The position numbers were made by a program, and so were the translations under genes. A DNA stretch of 64,000 nt from Mycobacterium sp. shizuoka-1 (GTDB lineage Bacteria > Actinomycetota > Actinomycetes > Mycobacteriales > Mycobacteriaceae), in NCBI RefSeq assembly GCF_002723835.1, contig NZ_BEWG01000001.1:32346-96345 (forward strand). Reading direction: 5' to 3'. The first letter of the stretch is position 1. The number at the start of each line of letters is the position of its first letter. The notes below the pieces were generated by a model that did no database searches, was not told the origin of the DNA, and saw only the letters and a program-made list of their open reading frames with translations. Below, in pieces: positions 45,101-53,947 of the stretch.

Positions 45101-46290
45101 GAACGGCGGTCGTGGCCGAGGACGCCAGCCCTCTGGCAGTGGAACCCGGGCGCGATGCCGGTGTCAGGAGCATCTACGTCGCGGAGCTGTCGGCGGCGAT
45201 GGCTGCTCGCGGCCACGATGTCACTGTCTACACCCGGCGCAGTGACCCGGACAGCCCGCAGTGCATTGTGACGGCACAGGGTTACACCGTGGTGCACGTG
45301 GACGCCGGCCGGGCCGAGCCGTTGCCGGAAACCGAGGTATCGGACTACCTCGCAAAATTCAGCCATGCACTTGCCGAGCACTGGGCCGAAGAGCCGCCCG
45401 ACGTGGTGCACGCCCACTATTGGACATCAGGCGTCGCAACGGAATTCGCCACCCGTGGCACCGGCATTCCGACAGTGCAGACATTCCACGAGCTGGGCGC
45501 CGCCAAAGACCGGCAGATCGGCCGGCACCACACCGAGGTAACCGCACGGAGGAAATTGGAGGGATTGGTCGCGCGGCACGCCTCGTGGGTCGTGGCAACT
45601 TACACCGACGAGTTGCGGGAGCTGATCCGGCTGGGGTGTCCGCGATCTCACGCCTCGGTTGTGCCATGCGGCGTCGACGTCGACAAGTTCTCGACAACCG
45701 GCCCCAGCGCCGGGCGTGGCGACCGCCCCCGCATCGTCGCTGTCGGTACCGCAGCGGGCCACAAGGGATTTGACACGATAATCATCGCGCTGCGGGCTAT
45801 TCCTCGGGCCGAGCTGGTGATCGTCGGCGGACCTGACGTCGAATCCCTCGCCGAGGACGACGAGGTGCGGCGGCTGTCGGTGCTGGCCTCCGAACTGGGC
45901 GTGGCTGAACGCGTGGTGTTCACCGGACCAATACCACATGACGCCATGCCCGAAATGCTGCGGTCGGCTGACGTGGTGCTGTCCACCCCGTGGAGCGAAG
46001 GCTTTGGCATCGTGCCGCTGGAAGCCATGGCCTGCGGAGTTCCGGTCATCGCCTCGGCGGTGGGCGGCATGCCCGACACCATCGTGCACGACGTGACCGG
46101 CTGCCTGGTGCCGCCGCGTAACCCGCGCGCCATAGCTGCGGCCACCACGAAGATGCTCAACGACGCGTTCCTACGGCGCAGTCAGGGACTTGCCGGACGA
46201 GATCGTGCCTGCGCGCGGTACGCCTGGGATGAAGTCGCGGACGAAGTGCTGCGCATCTACGAGGTCTGCCGGTCAGGGGCTACTCCATGA
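45097..46290 (+). CDS. GT4-family glycosyltransferase
   Basis: The 397-residue GT-B protein begins MRTAVVAEDASPLAVEPGRDAGVRSIYVAELSAAMAARGHDVTVYTRR. Acceptor-domain and nucleotide-domain halves are joined near residue 205, and the donor-binding E-x7-E motif is present in EGFGIVPLEAMACGVPVIAS. It would transfer a sugar from a nucleotide-sugar to an unknown acceptor. With a GH15 enzyme and an enolase-superfamily sugar-acid-type enzyme nearby, a glycoside made under stress is possible. It converges on, and overlaps by 11 bases, the enolase-superfamily gene. Confidence 0.88.
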   Translation: MRTAVVAEDASPLAVEPGRDAGVRSIYVAELSAAMAARGHDVTVYTRRSDPDSPQCIVTAQGYTVVHVDAGRAEPLPETEVSDYLAKFSHALAEHWAEEPPDVVHAHYWTSGVATEFATRGTGIPTVQTFHELGAAKDRQIGRHHTEVTARRKLEGLVARHASWVVATYTDELRELIRLGCPRSHASVVPCGVDVDKFSTTGPSAGRGDRPRIVAVGTAAGHKGFDTIIIALRAIPRAELVIVGGPDVESLAEDDEVRRLSVLASELGVAERVVFTGPIPHDAMPEMLRSADVVLSTPWSEGFGIVPLEAMACGVPVIASAVGGMPDTIVHDVTGCLVPPRNPRAIAAATTKMLNDAFLRRSQGLAGRDRACARYAWDEVADEVLRIYEVCRSGATP

Positions 46291-47377
46291 TCGAGAAGTC
46301 GGCGGCGCCGGCCGCCATCGTCATTCCGTGACCGGGACGTCGGGTCGGCACTTCCAGTGCGCCGCCGCTCACTGTGGGGACCCCATCGACCAGAAGCGGC
46401 TCAAGTCGCACGTGGTCGTCGAAACATTCGACGTGACGCAGGTGGGGGACCGCCGCCGCAACCGGGGCGTGCAACGACGGCGCGCAATGCCCCGAAACCT
46501 CAAGATTGTGTGCTGCGGCGATGGCGCACCCACGTAGGAACCCCGTGTACCCGCCGCAGCGGGTGGTGTCGAGTTGTAGGCAATCGACGACCGGGGCCAG
46601 GGCTTGTGCATCGTAGGTGTCACTGATGTATTCGCCGGCGGCGACGTCGGCAGTGACCGCACGTCTGACGTCGGCGAGACCGGCCTTGTCGTCACTGCTG
46701 ACCGGTTCCTCGAACCAGCGAAGCCCCAGCGCGGCCAATTCTTGTCCGACCCGTCGGGCTTGGCCGCTCGTGTAGGCGCCGTTGGCGTCGACCATCAATT
46801 CGACGTCGGGACCGGCGATCTCACGTAACAGCGTCGCTCGACGCATGTCCCATCCGACGTCGTTACCGAAGTCCTTTCCGATCTTGATCTTCATGGACCT
46901 GCAACCGGCTGCCCGCCACGCCGCGACGTCCTGGGCGATCTCGGCGTCGGTCGAGGTGGTGAACCCACCCGAGCCGTAGATCGGAACCCGGTCGCGGACC
47001 TGACCGAACAATGTGGTGACCGGGACGGCGAGCAGTCGCGCCTTGAGATCCCACAGCGCGATGTCGACCGCGCTGATCGCCTGCATCACCAGACCTTTGG
47101 TACCCAGATTGCGGCATGCGCGGTGCATCGCCGACCACGCGCCTTCGATGTCGAACGCGTCGCGGCCCTGCACCGCCGGTGTGAGATTGTCCGCGATCAC
47201 CGCGGCAGCAGCCGTGCCGCTGTACGTCCAGCCCAGACCTTCGGCATTGCCGGCATGTACCTCGGCGGCAACCGCGGTCGTCGCATCCCATGTCAGGGTG
47301 CCGTCGGATTCCGGGTGCGGAGCCGGAAATCGGTACGCCGACACCGTCACGCGCTCGATCGCGGGGGCGGCCGTCAC
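46280..47377 (-). CDS. Enolase-superfamily enzyme (mandelate racemase/muconate lactonising type)
   Basis: The 365-residue barrel has the complete catalytic set: K163-x-K165 (MKIKIGKD), metal ligands D197, E223 and E249, and a D270/H297 dyad (SGHCAP). That combination of KxK with a His/Asp dyad is found in racemases and acid-sugar dehydratases. Its start overlaps the stop of the YdiJ-like dehydrogenase by four bases, so it is translated downstream of it; the two may handle a hydroxy- or sugar acid. The exact reaction cannot be read. Confidence 0.85.
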   Translation of the reverse strand: MTAAPAIERVTVSAYRFPAPHPESDGTLTWDATTAVAAEVHAGNAEGLGWTYSGTAAAAVIADNLTPAVQGRDAFDIEGAWSAMHRACRNLGTKGLVMQAISAVDIALWDLKARLLAVPVTTLFGQVRDRVPIYGSGGFTTSTDAEIAQDVAAWRAAGCRSMKIKIGKDFGNDVGWDMRRATLLREIAGPDVELMVDANGAYTSGQARRVGQELAALGLRWFEEPVSSDDKAGLADVRRAVTADVAAGEYISDTYDAQALAPVVDCLQLDTTRCGGYTGFLRGCAIAAAHNLEVSGHCAPSLHAPVAAAVPHLRHVECFDDHVRLEPLLVDGVPTVSGGALEVPTRRPGHGMTMAAGAADFSIME

Positions 47378-50300
47378 GATATCGCCTTACTGCGGTGATG
47401 CCGGAAGGCCAGAGTTGCACCGAGGATCATCGCAGCGCCGATGCCCGCGCGGGAAGGACGTACCCCGCGGCCGCTGTCGTCGTTGGCGCGCCGATCGAGG
47501 GCGTCGGCGAGCACCTCGACGGTGTGGCGCGGGCTGCGGTCAGGGGCCAGATGCCTGATCTGGGTGCGGCAGCTGAAGCCGTCGGCGATGATCGTCGTCT
47601 CGGCATCCGCGGCGCGGACCACCGGCATCAGCTTGTCCTCGGCGCACTTCACCGAGACGTCGTAATGGCCGTTTTCGAAGCCGAAGTTGCCGGCGAGACC
47701 GCAACACCCGGCGTCGAGGACCTCGGTGGAAAGCCCTGTCCGGTGCAGCATTTCGTGGTCGTGGCCGACGCCGAGAATGGCGTGCTGATGGCAATGCGGT
47801 TGCATGATCGCCTTGCCGTCCCGCTGGTGCGGGCGCCAGTCCGGTGCGCGTTGGGCGAGTAGCTCTCCGATGGTATATGTCTGTCGGGCCAGCCGATGTG
47901 CATCTTCGTCACCGTGGAACAGCTCCGGCAAGTCGGAGCGGAAGACCGCCGCGCAGCTGGGTTCCAACACCACGACCGGGCTGCCGTCGCGTAGAGCCGG
48001 CCTGAGAGCACCCAAGGTACGCCGTAGAACACGCTGGGCGACCTCGAGCTGGCCGGTGGAAATCCAGGTCAGCCCGCAACAGACAGCCTGGTGCGGAACG
48101 GTGACCTCGAACCCGGCGTCTTCCAGGACGGCGACCGCGGCCTTGGCGATGCCCGGATCAAAACTGTTGGTGAAGGTGTCCGGCCAGAGCACCACGGTAC
48201 CGCGGCTCCCCGGGTGCACGGTGCGACGGCGGAACCAGTCGGTGAACCGCTGGGCGGCGAAGCGCGGGATGTCGCGGTGTTGGTCGATACCGCCGGCGGC
48301 GCGCAGTGCGGTCGTGAGGCCGGGCGTGTGCGCCAGTGCGTTGATCGGCCGCGGCGCGGCAGCGGCGATGCGGGCCAGCAAAGGCAGCCAGCCCATCGAG
48401 TAGTGGGCCAGCGGGCGGAGTCGGCGTTTGTAGTGGTGATGCATGAATTCGGCCTTGTAGGTAGCCATGTCGACATTTACCGGGCAGTCGCTGCGGCACC
48501 CCTTGCAAGCCAGGCACAGATCCAGCGCGTCGCGAACTTCCGTCGACCGCCAGCCGTCGGTGATGACGTCGCCCTGCAACATCTCGAACAGCAGCCGGGC
48601 GCGACCTCGCGTCGAGTGTTCCTCGTCGCCGGTGGCCCGGTAGCTCGGGCACATCACCCCGGATTCATGGCCGCGGCATTTGCCGACCCCCACGCAGCGA
48701 TCAGCGGCACGAGAGAAGCGATGGTCGTCATCGGGATAGGCGAACAGCGTCTCGGGTTCGATCGGGCGGAATGTGGAACCCCAGCGCAGATCGGCATCCA
48801 TCGGCCGCGGATGCACGACTTTGCCGGGGTTCATCTTGTCGAGGGGATCGAAGATGCTCTTCAGTTCGCCGAACGCCTCGATGATGCTCTTGCCGAACAT
48901 GATCGGCAACAGCTCACCGCGCTGCTGGCCGTCCCCGTGCTCACCCGACAGCGATCCGCCGTAGCCGGTCACCAGCTGCGCTGCGGCCTCGACGAAACTG
49001 CGGTACTTGGCGATTCCCGAGGCAGTGGTCAGATCGAACGGGATGCGGGTGTGTACGCAGCCCTGTCCGAAGTGTCCGTACAACGAGGCACTGCCGTAGT
49101 CGTAGCGCTCCAGCAGCTGCTGAAGCTCCGCCAGATAGTCGCCCAGTCGCTCGGGAGGCACTGCGGCGTCTTCCCAACCCGCGTGGGTGTTCTTGCCATC
49201 AGGCTGGTGTGCGGTCGCGCCGAGTCCGGCCTCTCTGGCGCTCCACATCCGCTCTTGCTGGTCGTTGTCGTTGATCACCACCGAGTCCTCAGTGGCGCCG
49301 CGGGTGAGGTCGTCGAGCATGGCCCGGGCGCGCTTGTCGGCTTGCTCGGGGTCGTCGCCGTTGAACTGGACGATCAACCAGGCGTCACCGCTGGGCAATT
49401 CGTCCAGTGCGCCCTCGGCGAGGTGCTTGATGTGCTCGAGGGAAACGAGGCGACTGTCGAAGCCCTCCAGTGCGGCCGGTTGGTGCGGCAGGATCTGGTT
49501 CACCGCCGCTCCCGCCGACTGGATGTCGGAGAAGCCGAGGACGGCGAGCACGTGTGCGTTCGGCCGCCGCACCAGCGCGATTTCGGCTCGCAGCACCGTG
49601 ACAAGCGTGCTCTCACTGCCGACCAGCAGGCGGGCGGCGTCGAAGCCCTTCTCCGGCAGCAGATAGTCCAGGTTGTAACCGGAGACACGGCGGGGGATGT
49701 CGGGATAGTGCTGTCGGATTTCGTCGGTGTATCTGTCGCGAAGGCCAATCAGTCGACGGTACAGGTCGGCCCTGTCGTCGTCGCCGGCCAGGATCTCGGC
49801 GAGCTGTTGATCGGAGGTGGGACCAACCCACAGTCGTAATCCGTTGTAGGTCAACACCTCTAGGCGCCGGACGGAGTCCACCATCTTGCCGTAGGCCTGC
49901 GCCGTTGCCCCGCAGGAGTTGTTGCCGATCATGCCGCCGATCGTGCAACTCACGTGGGTGGACGGCCGCGGTCCGACCATCCAGCCCGATTCCTTCAGGG
50001 CGTCGTTGAGGTCGTCGAGTTTGATGCCGGGTTCGACGACGGCGGTCCCGGCCGACTCATCGACCGACACCATCCGGGTGCAGAACTTGCTCCAGTCGAT
50101 GACCACTCCGGTATTGGTGCATTGGCCGGCCAGGCTGGTGCCCCCGCCGCGGGAGAACACCGAGCAGTCGTGTCGTCGACACGTCGCAATCGCTTCGGTC
50201 GCGGCTTCCGGGGTACGCGGCACAACCACACCGATGGGGATCTGGCGGAAGTTGGAGGCATCTGTGGAGTAGGCGCCGCGGCTGCCGGTGTCGAATCGGA

Positions 50301-50385
50301 CCTCGCCGTCGACACGCCGTTCGAGTTCCTCGCGCAACATCGTGCGGTCGCGGCCGATTAGTTGATTGGAAGCAAGGATTGCCAC
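47374..50385 (-). CDS. YdiJ/GlcD-like FAD-linked D-2-hydroxyacid dehydrogenase fused to Fe-S (CCG) domain
   Basis: GTG 50385, with AGGAG seven bases upstream, gives 1003 residues, close to E. coli YdiJ (1018). An FAD_binding_4 domain occupies about residues 35-240 (GGTSLAGQCTNTGVVIDW), followed by the FAD-oxidase C-terminal domain (CGEHGDGQQRGE-like SGEHGDGQQRGELLPIMFG), a 4Fe-4S dicluster region (CVGVGKCRGHESGVMCPSYR and CLACKGCRSDCPVNVDM) and a heterodisulfide-reductase-like CCG part (VCCGLTW, GCCGLAGNFGFE). The C-terminus has a short hydrophobic stretch. The family oxidises D-lactate or D-2-hydroxyglutarate to the keto acid, passing electrons to the respiratory chain. Confidence 0.88.
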   Translation of the reverse strand: MAILASNQLIGRDRTMLREELERRVDGEVRFDTGSRGAYSTDASNFRQIPIGVVVPRTPEAATEAIATCRRHDCSVFSRGGGTSLAGQCTNTGVVIDWSKFCTRMVSVDESAGTAVVEPGIKLDDLNDALKESGWMVGPRPSTHVSCTIGGMIGNNSCGATAQAYGKMVDSVRRLEVLTYNGLRLWVGPTSDQQLAEILAGDDDRADLYRRLIGLRDRYTDEIRQHYPDIPRRVSGYNLDYLLPEKGFDAARLLVGSESTLVTVLRAEIALVRRPNAHVLAVLGFSDIQSAGAAVNQILPHQPAALEGFDSRLVSLEHIKHLAEGALDELPSGDAWLIVQFNGDDPEQADKRARAMLDDLTRGATEDSVVINDNDQQERMWSAREAGLGATAHQPDGKNTHAGWEDAAVPPERLGDYLAELQQLLERYDYGSASLYGHFGQGCVHTRIPFDLTTASGIAKYRSFVEAAAQLVTGYGGSLSGEHGDGQQRGELLPIMFGKSIIEAFGELKSIFDPLDKMNPGKVVHPRPMDADLRWGSTFRPIEPETLFAYPDDDHRFSRAADRCVGVGKCRGHESGVMCPSYRATGDEEHSTRGRARLLFEMLQGDVITDGWRSTEVRDALDLCLACKGCRSDCPVNVDMATYKAEFMHHHYKRRLRPLAHYSMGWLPLLARIAAAAPRPINALAHTPGLTTALRAAGGIDQHRDIPRFAAQRFTDWFRRRTVHPGSRGTVVLWPDTFTNSFDPGIAKAAVAVLEDAGFEVTVPHQAVCCGLTWISTGQLEVAQRVLRRTLGALRPALRDGSPVVVLEPSCAAVFRSDLPELFHGDEDAHRLARQTYTIGELLAQRAPDWRPHQRDGKAIMQPHCHQHAILGVGHDHEMLHRTGLSTEVLDAGCCGLAGNFGFENGHYDVSVKCAEDKLMPVVRAADAETTIIADGFSCRTQIRHLAPDRSPRHTVEVLADALDRRANDDSGRGVRPSRAGIGAAMILGATLAFRHHRSKAIS

Positions 50386-50405
50386 TGGGAAACTCCTGTC
50401 AAACC

Positions 50406-50431
50406 GGTTTGTGTTCAGCGGCTTCGGGTAA
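50406..50431 (+). promoter_or_regulatory. SigF-type promoter upstream of the PoxB-like gene
   Basis: GGTTT (50406-50410) and GGGTAA (50426-50431) are separated by 15 bases, matching the known mycobacterial SigF consensus GGTTT-N15-17-GGGTAT with one mismatch. The start codon is 53 bases downstream of the -10 element, leaving room for a leader with the GAGGAG ribosome site at 50473. This predicts induction in stationary phase or stress. Confidence 0.6.
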
Positions 50432-50483
50432 GCGCCGTGCAGAACAGCAGATACCGGGTGCCCGCCGATACAGAGGAGAAAAC

Positions 50484-52277
50484 ATGGCAAAGACAGTTGC
50501 GGATTACCTACTTTCCCGCTTACGGGACTGGGGAGTTCGACATGTGTTCGCCTATCCCGGCGACGGGATCAACGGGATCGTCGGCGCCTTCGGGGCTGCC
50601 GACAACAGGCCGCAGTTCGTGCAGGCGCGACACGAGGAGATGGCTGCCTTCGAGGCAGTGGGTTATGCAAAATTCGGTGGCGAGCTAGGGGTGTGCATGG
50701 CGACCTCCGGCCCCGGCGCCGTGCACCTCCTCAACGGGCTCTATGACGCCAAGCTCGATCACGTGCCGGTCGTCGCGATCGTCGGGCAGACCGCACGAAG
50801 CGCGATGGGTGGGTCTTATCAGCAGGAAGTCGATCTGCAGTCGCTCTACAAGGACGTGGCCAGCGACTACCTGGTGGAGGTCAACGTCGCAGAACAATTG
50901 CCGAATGCCCTGGACCGGGCGATCCGGACAGCTCTGACCAGACGGGCGCCGGCGGCGCTGATCATTCCTTCGGATCTGCAGGAAGAGGAGTTCAGCCCAC
51001 CGCAGCACGCGTTCAAGCAGGTTCCGTCCAGTGACCCGAGCTTCGACTATCCGGTACTGGAGCCCCCGCAGTACGCAGTACGACATGCTGCCGAGATCCT
51101 CAACGCCGGCGAGAAGGTCGCGATCCTCATCGGCCAAGGCGCCAGGGGTGCGGCGGACGAGGTGACAAAGATTGCCGAACTCACCGGTGCCGGGATAGCG
51201 AAAGCCTTACTGGGCAAGGATGTTCTTCCCGACGATCTACCGTATGTGACCGGCTCGATCGGACTCCTCGGCACCCGTCCGTCCTACGAGCTGATGCGTG
51301 ACTGTGACACCCTGCTCATAGTCGGGTCGAATTTTCCCTACACCCAATTTCTGCCGAAGTTCGGCCAGGCGCGGGCGATCCAAGTCGACATCGACGGAAC
51401 CTCGATCGGTATGCGGTACCCCACCGAGATCAACATCGTCGCCGATGCCGCCGCGACCCTGCGGGCGATCATCCCATTGTTGCAACCAAAGGACTCGACA
51501 ACGTGGCGTGACGACATCATCGACAACGTCGCGCGGTGGTGGGAAACCATGGAGAAGCAGGCAATGCTGTCCGCCAAGCCGGTCAACCCCATGCGGGTGG
51601 TCTGGGAGCTGTCAGCCCGGCTGCCCGGTGATGCGATCGTGGCGGCGGACTCCGGGTCGTCCACCAACTGGTACGCACGATGCCTGAAAGTCCGCGACCG
51701 GGTCCGCGGATCGCTGTCCGGGACGCTGGCCACTATGGGGCCCGGTGTGCCGTACGCCATCGGCGCCAAATTCGCTCATCCCGACCGCCCTGCGATCGCG
51801 CTCGTCGGCGACGGCGCGATGCAGATGAACGGCTTGGCCGAACTGCTCACCATCTCCCGCTACCACCGACAGTGGACCGATCCGCGACTGGTGATCTGCG
51901 TGTTCCACAACAACGACCTCAACCAAGTCACCTGGGAGCTCAGAGCGATGGGCGGATTCCCGAAATTTGAGGAATCGCAGGCACTTCCGGATGTGTCCTA
52001 CGCCGACGTCGCGCGTTGTATGGGGCTGGAGGCCATCGCCGTGGATGGACCCGACGACATCGGGAAGGCGTGGGACCGTGCGTTGACCGCCGACAAGCCG
52101 ACCGTGATCGACGTGTACTGCGACCCGGAGATGCCGCCTATACCGCCGCATGCAACCTATGAACAAGGAAAGGAGCTGCTCACCGCGCTGGCCAAGGGCG
52201 ACCCGGCCCGCTGGCACATCATGATGCAGGGCGCGAAAGCCAAAGCCCAAGAGTTCGTACCCCACCGGCAGGGGTGA
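50484..52277 (+). CDS. Pyruvate oxidase/dehydrogenase (PoxB-like) ThDP flavoenzyme
   Basis: ATG 50484 has GAGGAG upstream; the product has 597 residues. Catalytic E51 (ARHEEMAAF) and the intact ThDP motif G442-D443-G444 with N476-N477 (FHNNDLNQVTWE) are visible. The start VADYLLSRLRDWGVRHVFAYPGDGINGIVGAF and the NWYARCLK segment resemble PoxB-like enzymes that convert pyruvate to acetate and CO2 with FAD and quinone. It diverges from the YdiJ-like dehydrogenase, so lactate oxidation followed by pyruvate decarboxylation is a coherent pair. A SigF-type promoter precedes it. Confidence 0.85.
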   Translation: MAKTVADYLLSRLRDWGVRHVFAYPGDGINGIVGAFGAADNRPQFVQARHEEMAAFEAVGYAKFGGELGVCMATSGPGAVHLLNGLYDAKLDHVPVVAIVGQTARSAMGGSYQQEVDLQSLYKDVASDYLVEVNVAEQLPNALDRAIRTALTRRAPAALIIPSDLQEEEFSPPQHAFKQVPSSDPSFDYPVLEPPQYAVRHAAEILNAGEKVAILIGQGARGAADEVTKIAELTGAGIAKALLGKDVLPDDLPYVTGSIGLLGTRPSYELMRDCDTLLIVGSNFPYTQFLPKFGQARAIQVDIDGTSIGMRYPTEINIVADAAATLRAIIPLLQPKDSTTWRDDIIDNVARWWETMEKQAMLSAKPVNPMRVVWELSARLPGDAIVAADSGSSTNWYARCLKVRDRVRGSLSGTLATMGPGVPYAIGAKFAHPDRPAIALVGDGAMQMNGLAELLTISRYHRQWTDPRLVICVFHNNDLNQVTWELRAMGGFPKFEESQALPDVSYADVARCMGLEAIAVDGPDDIGKAWDRALTADKPTVIDVYCDPEMPPIPPHATYEQGKELLTALAKGDPARWHIMMQGAKAKAQEFVPHRQG

Positions 52278-52281
52278 TTCG

Positions 52282-52707
52282 ATGAACGGGCTGGCTCTGT
52301 CCCGCGCCGGGTTCGGCCTCGTGGTGCTGGTCGCCCCCGACGAGGTCGCCGGACATGTAGGCGACCGGAACCTGAGCAACGGGACCCGGGCGGCCATGCG
52401 GATTCTCGGCGCTCGGCTGCTTGCCGAATCTGCCGTGTGCGCGGTCCGACCGACCAGGTATGTGTTGGCGATGGAAGCAGTCGTGGACGTCATACACGGG
52501 ATGACCATGGGCGCGGTTGCTGTTTTCAGCCGCAACGACAGCCGCCGGCGGGCCGCTGGGGCGAATGTCGCCACGGCAACGGCATTCACCGTCGCCGATC
52601 TGATCGCGGTTCGGCGGCACCAGCCGTCGAGCACACCGGCGAGCAGCGCCGTGCTGAGGTGGCGGAACGCGGTGGCCGAGTGGCTGTGCCGGTGGCCGCT
52701 GCGATGA
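52282..52707 (+). CDS. Small hypothetical protein, possibly membrane associated
   Basis: ATG 52282, with AGGGG upstream, begins five bases after the PoxB-like stop and encodes 141 residues. Three moderately hydrophobic segments are visible (LALSRAGFGLVVLVAP, AMRILGARLLAESAVCAV, VVDVIHGMTMGAVAVF). The pattern RILGARLLAE...DVIHG is reminiscent of small DUF4267-like actinobacterial membrane proteins, but the match is by eye. It is probably co-transcribed with the PoxB-like gene. No function is assigned. Confidence 0.55.
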   Translation: MNGLALSRAGFGLVVLVAPDEVAGHVGDRNLSNGTRAAMRILGARLLAESAVCAVRPTRYVLAMEAVVDVIHGMTMGAVAVFSRNDSRRRAAGANVATATAFTVADLIAVRRHQPSSTPASSAVLRWRNAVAEWLCRWPLR

Positions 52708-52732
52708 GGTCGCGAATCGTTCGGAGGTTGGT

Positions 52733-53425
52733 GTGGCGCCTGCCTGGCTCGTGACGCTGTCCTGGTGCGCGCTGACCCTGGCCGCGCTCAGTTCTGTGAT
52801 CATCCTCGCCGACATCTACGGGCGAGGCTATCGGCAGCGGATGCGGGTGATGGAGGCGGTGTGGCCGGTGACCGGCCTGTACTTCGGCCCGATCGCAGTG
52901 TGGGCGTATTGGCGCTACGGAAGGCCGCAGAGCAGCAAGTGGTTGGCGGAACGTAATCGCAGAAATCCGCCCGACAAGCCCGGCTGGGCCACCACCGCGA
53001 TCGGCGTCAGCCACTGCGGGGCGGGATGCACTCTTGGTGACATCATCGCCGAATTCGCGGTGTTCGCGCTCGCCCTCGAACTGTTCGGGCGGGCGCTGCT
53101 TCCGGAGTACATCGGTGACTACACGGCCGCACTGATGTTGGGAATCGTGTTCCAGTACTTCGCGCTTGCCCCGATGCGCGGCTTGGGGCTGCGCAAAGGA
53201 CTGATAGAGGCGGCCAAGGCGGATGTGCTCTCCCTGACTGCATTCGAAGTGGGGCTGTTCGCTTGGATGGCACTGACGTCGCTCGTCTTCTTCGACACCC
53301 ATCCGCTGCACCCGAACAGTCCTGTCTACTGGTTCCTCATGCAGATCGGCATGATCATCGGTTTCGCCACGGCGTGGCCGGCCAACGTCTGGTTGATCAG
53401 GCGAGGGATCAAAGAGGCGATGTGA
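52733..53425 (+). CDS. DUF4396 membrane protein
   Basis: GTG 52733 sits just after GGAGG. The 230-residue protein has an N-terminal helix, then ATTAIGVSHCGAGCTLGDIIAEFAVFAL, the DUF4396 signature with two close cysteines that might bind a metal, and further membrane helices ending HPLHPNSPVYWFLMQIGMIIGFATAWPANVWLIRRGIKEAM, the conserved C-terminus of the family. The function of DUF4396 is unknown. Its stop overlaps the GTG of the DUF421 gene. Confidence 0.82.
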   Translation: MAPAWLVTLSWCALTLAALSSVIILADIYGRGYRQRMRVMEAVWPVTGLYFGPIAVWAYWRYGRPQSSKWLAERNRRNPPDKPGWATTAIGVSHCGAGCTLGDIIAEFAVFALALELFGRALLPEYIGDYTAALMLGIVFQYFALAPMRGLGLRKGLIEAAKADVLSLTAFEVGLFAWMALTSLVFFDTHPLHPNSPVYWFLMQIGMIIGFATAWPANVWLIRRGIKEAM

Positions 53426-53910
53426 ACGGCTGGGAACATGCTCTGATCGGCGACTGGCCGCAAGCACTCTGGACGGCAGTCAAGGCGTTGACGCTCTTCG
53501 TCACTGCGGCAGGGGCTTTCCGCGTCACCCAACGACGCGCCATGGCGGAATTCACTCCGTTCGATTGGGTCACCGCAGTGGCCGTGGGCGCGATCGTCGG
53601 GCGGACCGCGACTGCGTCGGACACCTCGTGGCTGACGGGGGCGGTGGCACTGGTGACGTTGATCTCGGCGCATGCGCTGGTCACCCGGATGCGGTTCGTT
53701 CCGTCGCTACGGCGCATGGTGGATCCGCCGCTGCGCGTGCTCATCCGCGACGGTGAGATCGACGAACGAAATTTGCGGCGCAGTGGGCTGACTCGCGCCG
53801 ATCTCGACGCGGTGCTGCGACAACACGGCCATGACGGCCCGCGCGCCGTCCATCTGGCATTGTTCGAAGAGAAAGGTGCGGTGTCGGTGCTGCCCGCGAG
53901 ACGTGATTGA
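53422..53910 (+). CDS. DUF421 (YetF-like) membrane protein
   Basis: GTG 53422 overlaps the preceding stop. The 162 residues comprise two to three membrane helices (ALWTAVKALTLFVTAAGAFRVT, WVTAVAVGAIVGRTA, LTGAVALVTLISAHALVTRM) and the small cytosolic DUF421 domain (PPLRVLIRDGEIDERNLRRSGLTRADLDAVLRQHG). The family is widespread in spore-formers and stress operons, with unknown function. It is the third membrane-associated gene in a row behind the PoxB-like enzyme. Confidence 0.8.
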   Translation: MNGWEHALIGDWPQALWTAVKALTLFVTAAGAFRVTQRRAMAEFTPFDWVTAVAVGAIVGRTATASDTSWLTGAVALVTLISAHALVTRMRFVPSLRRMVDPPLRVLIRDGEIDERNLRRSGLTRADLDAVLRQHGHDGPRAVHLALFEEKGAVSVLPARRD

Positions 53911-53947
53911 CCGCGGCTGGCACCGCGCGACAAGGAGGAGGCGGGGC

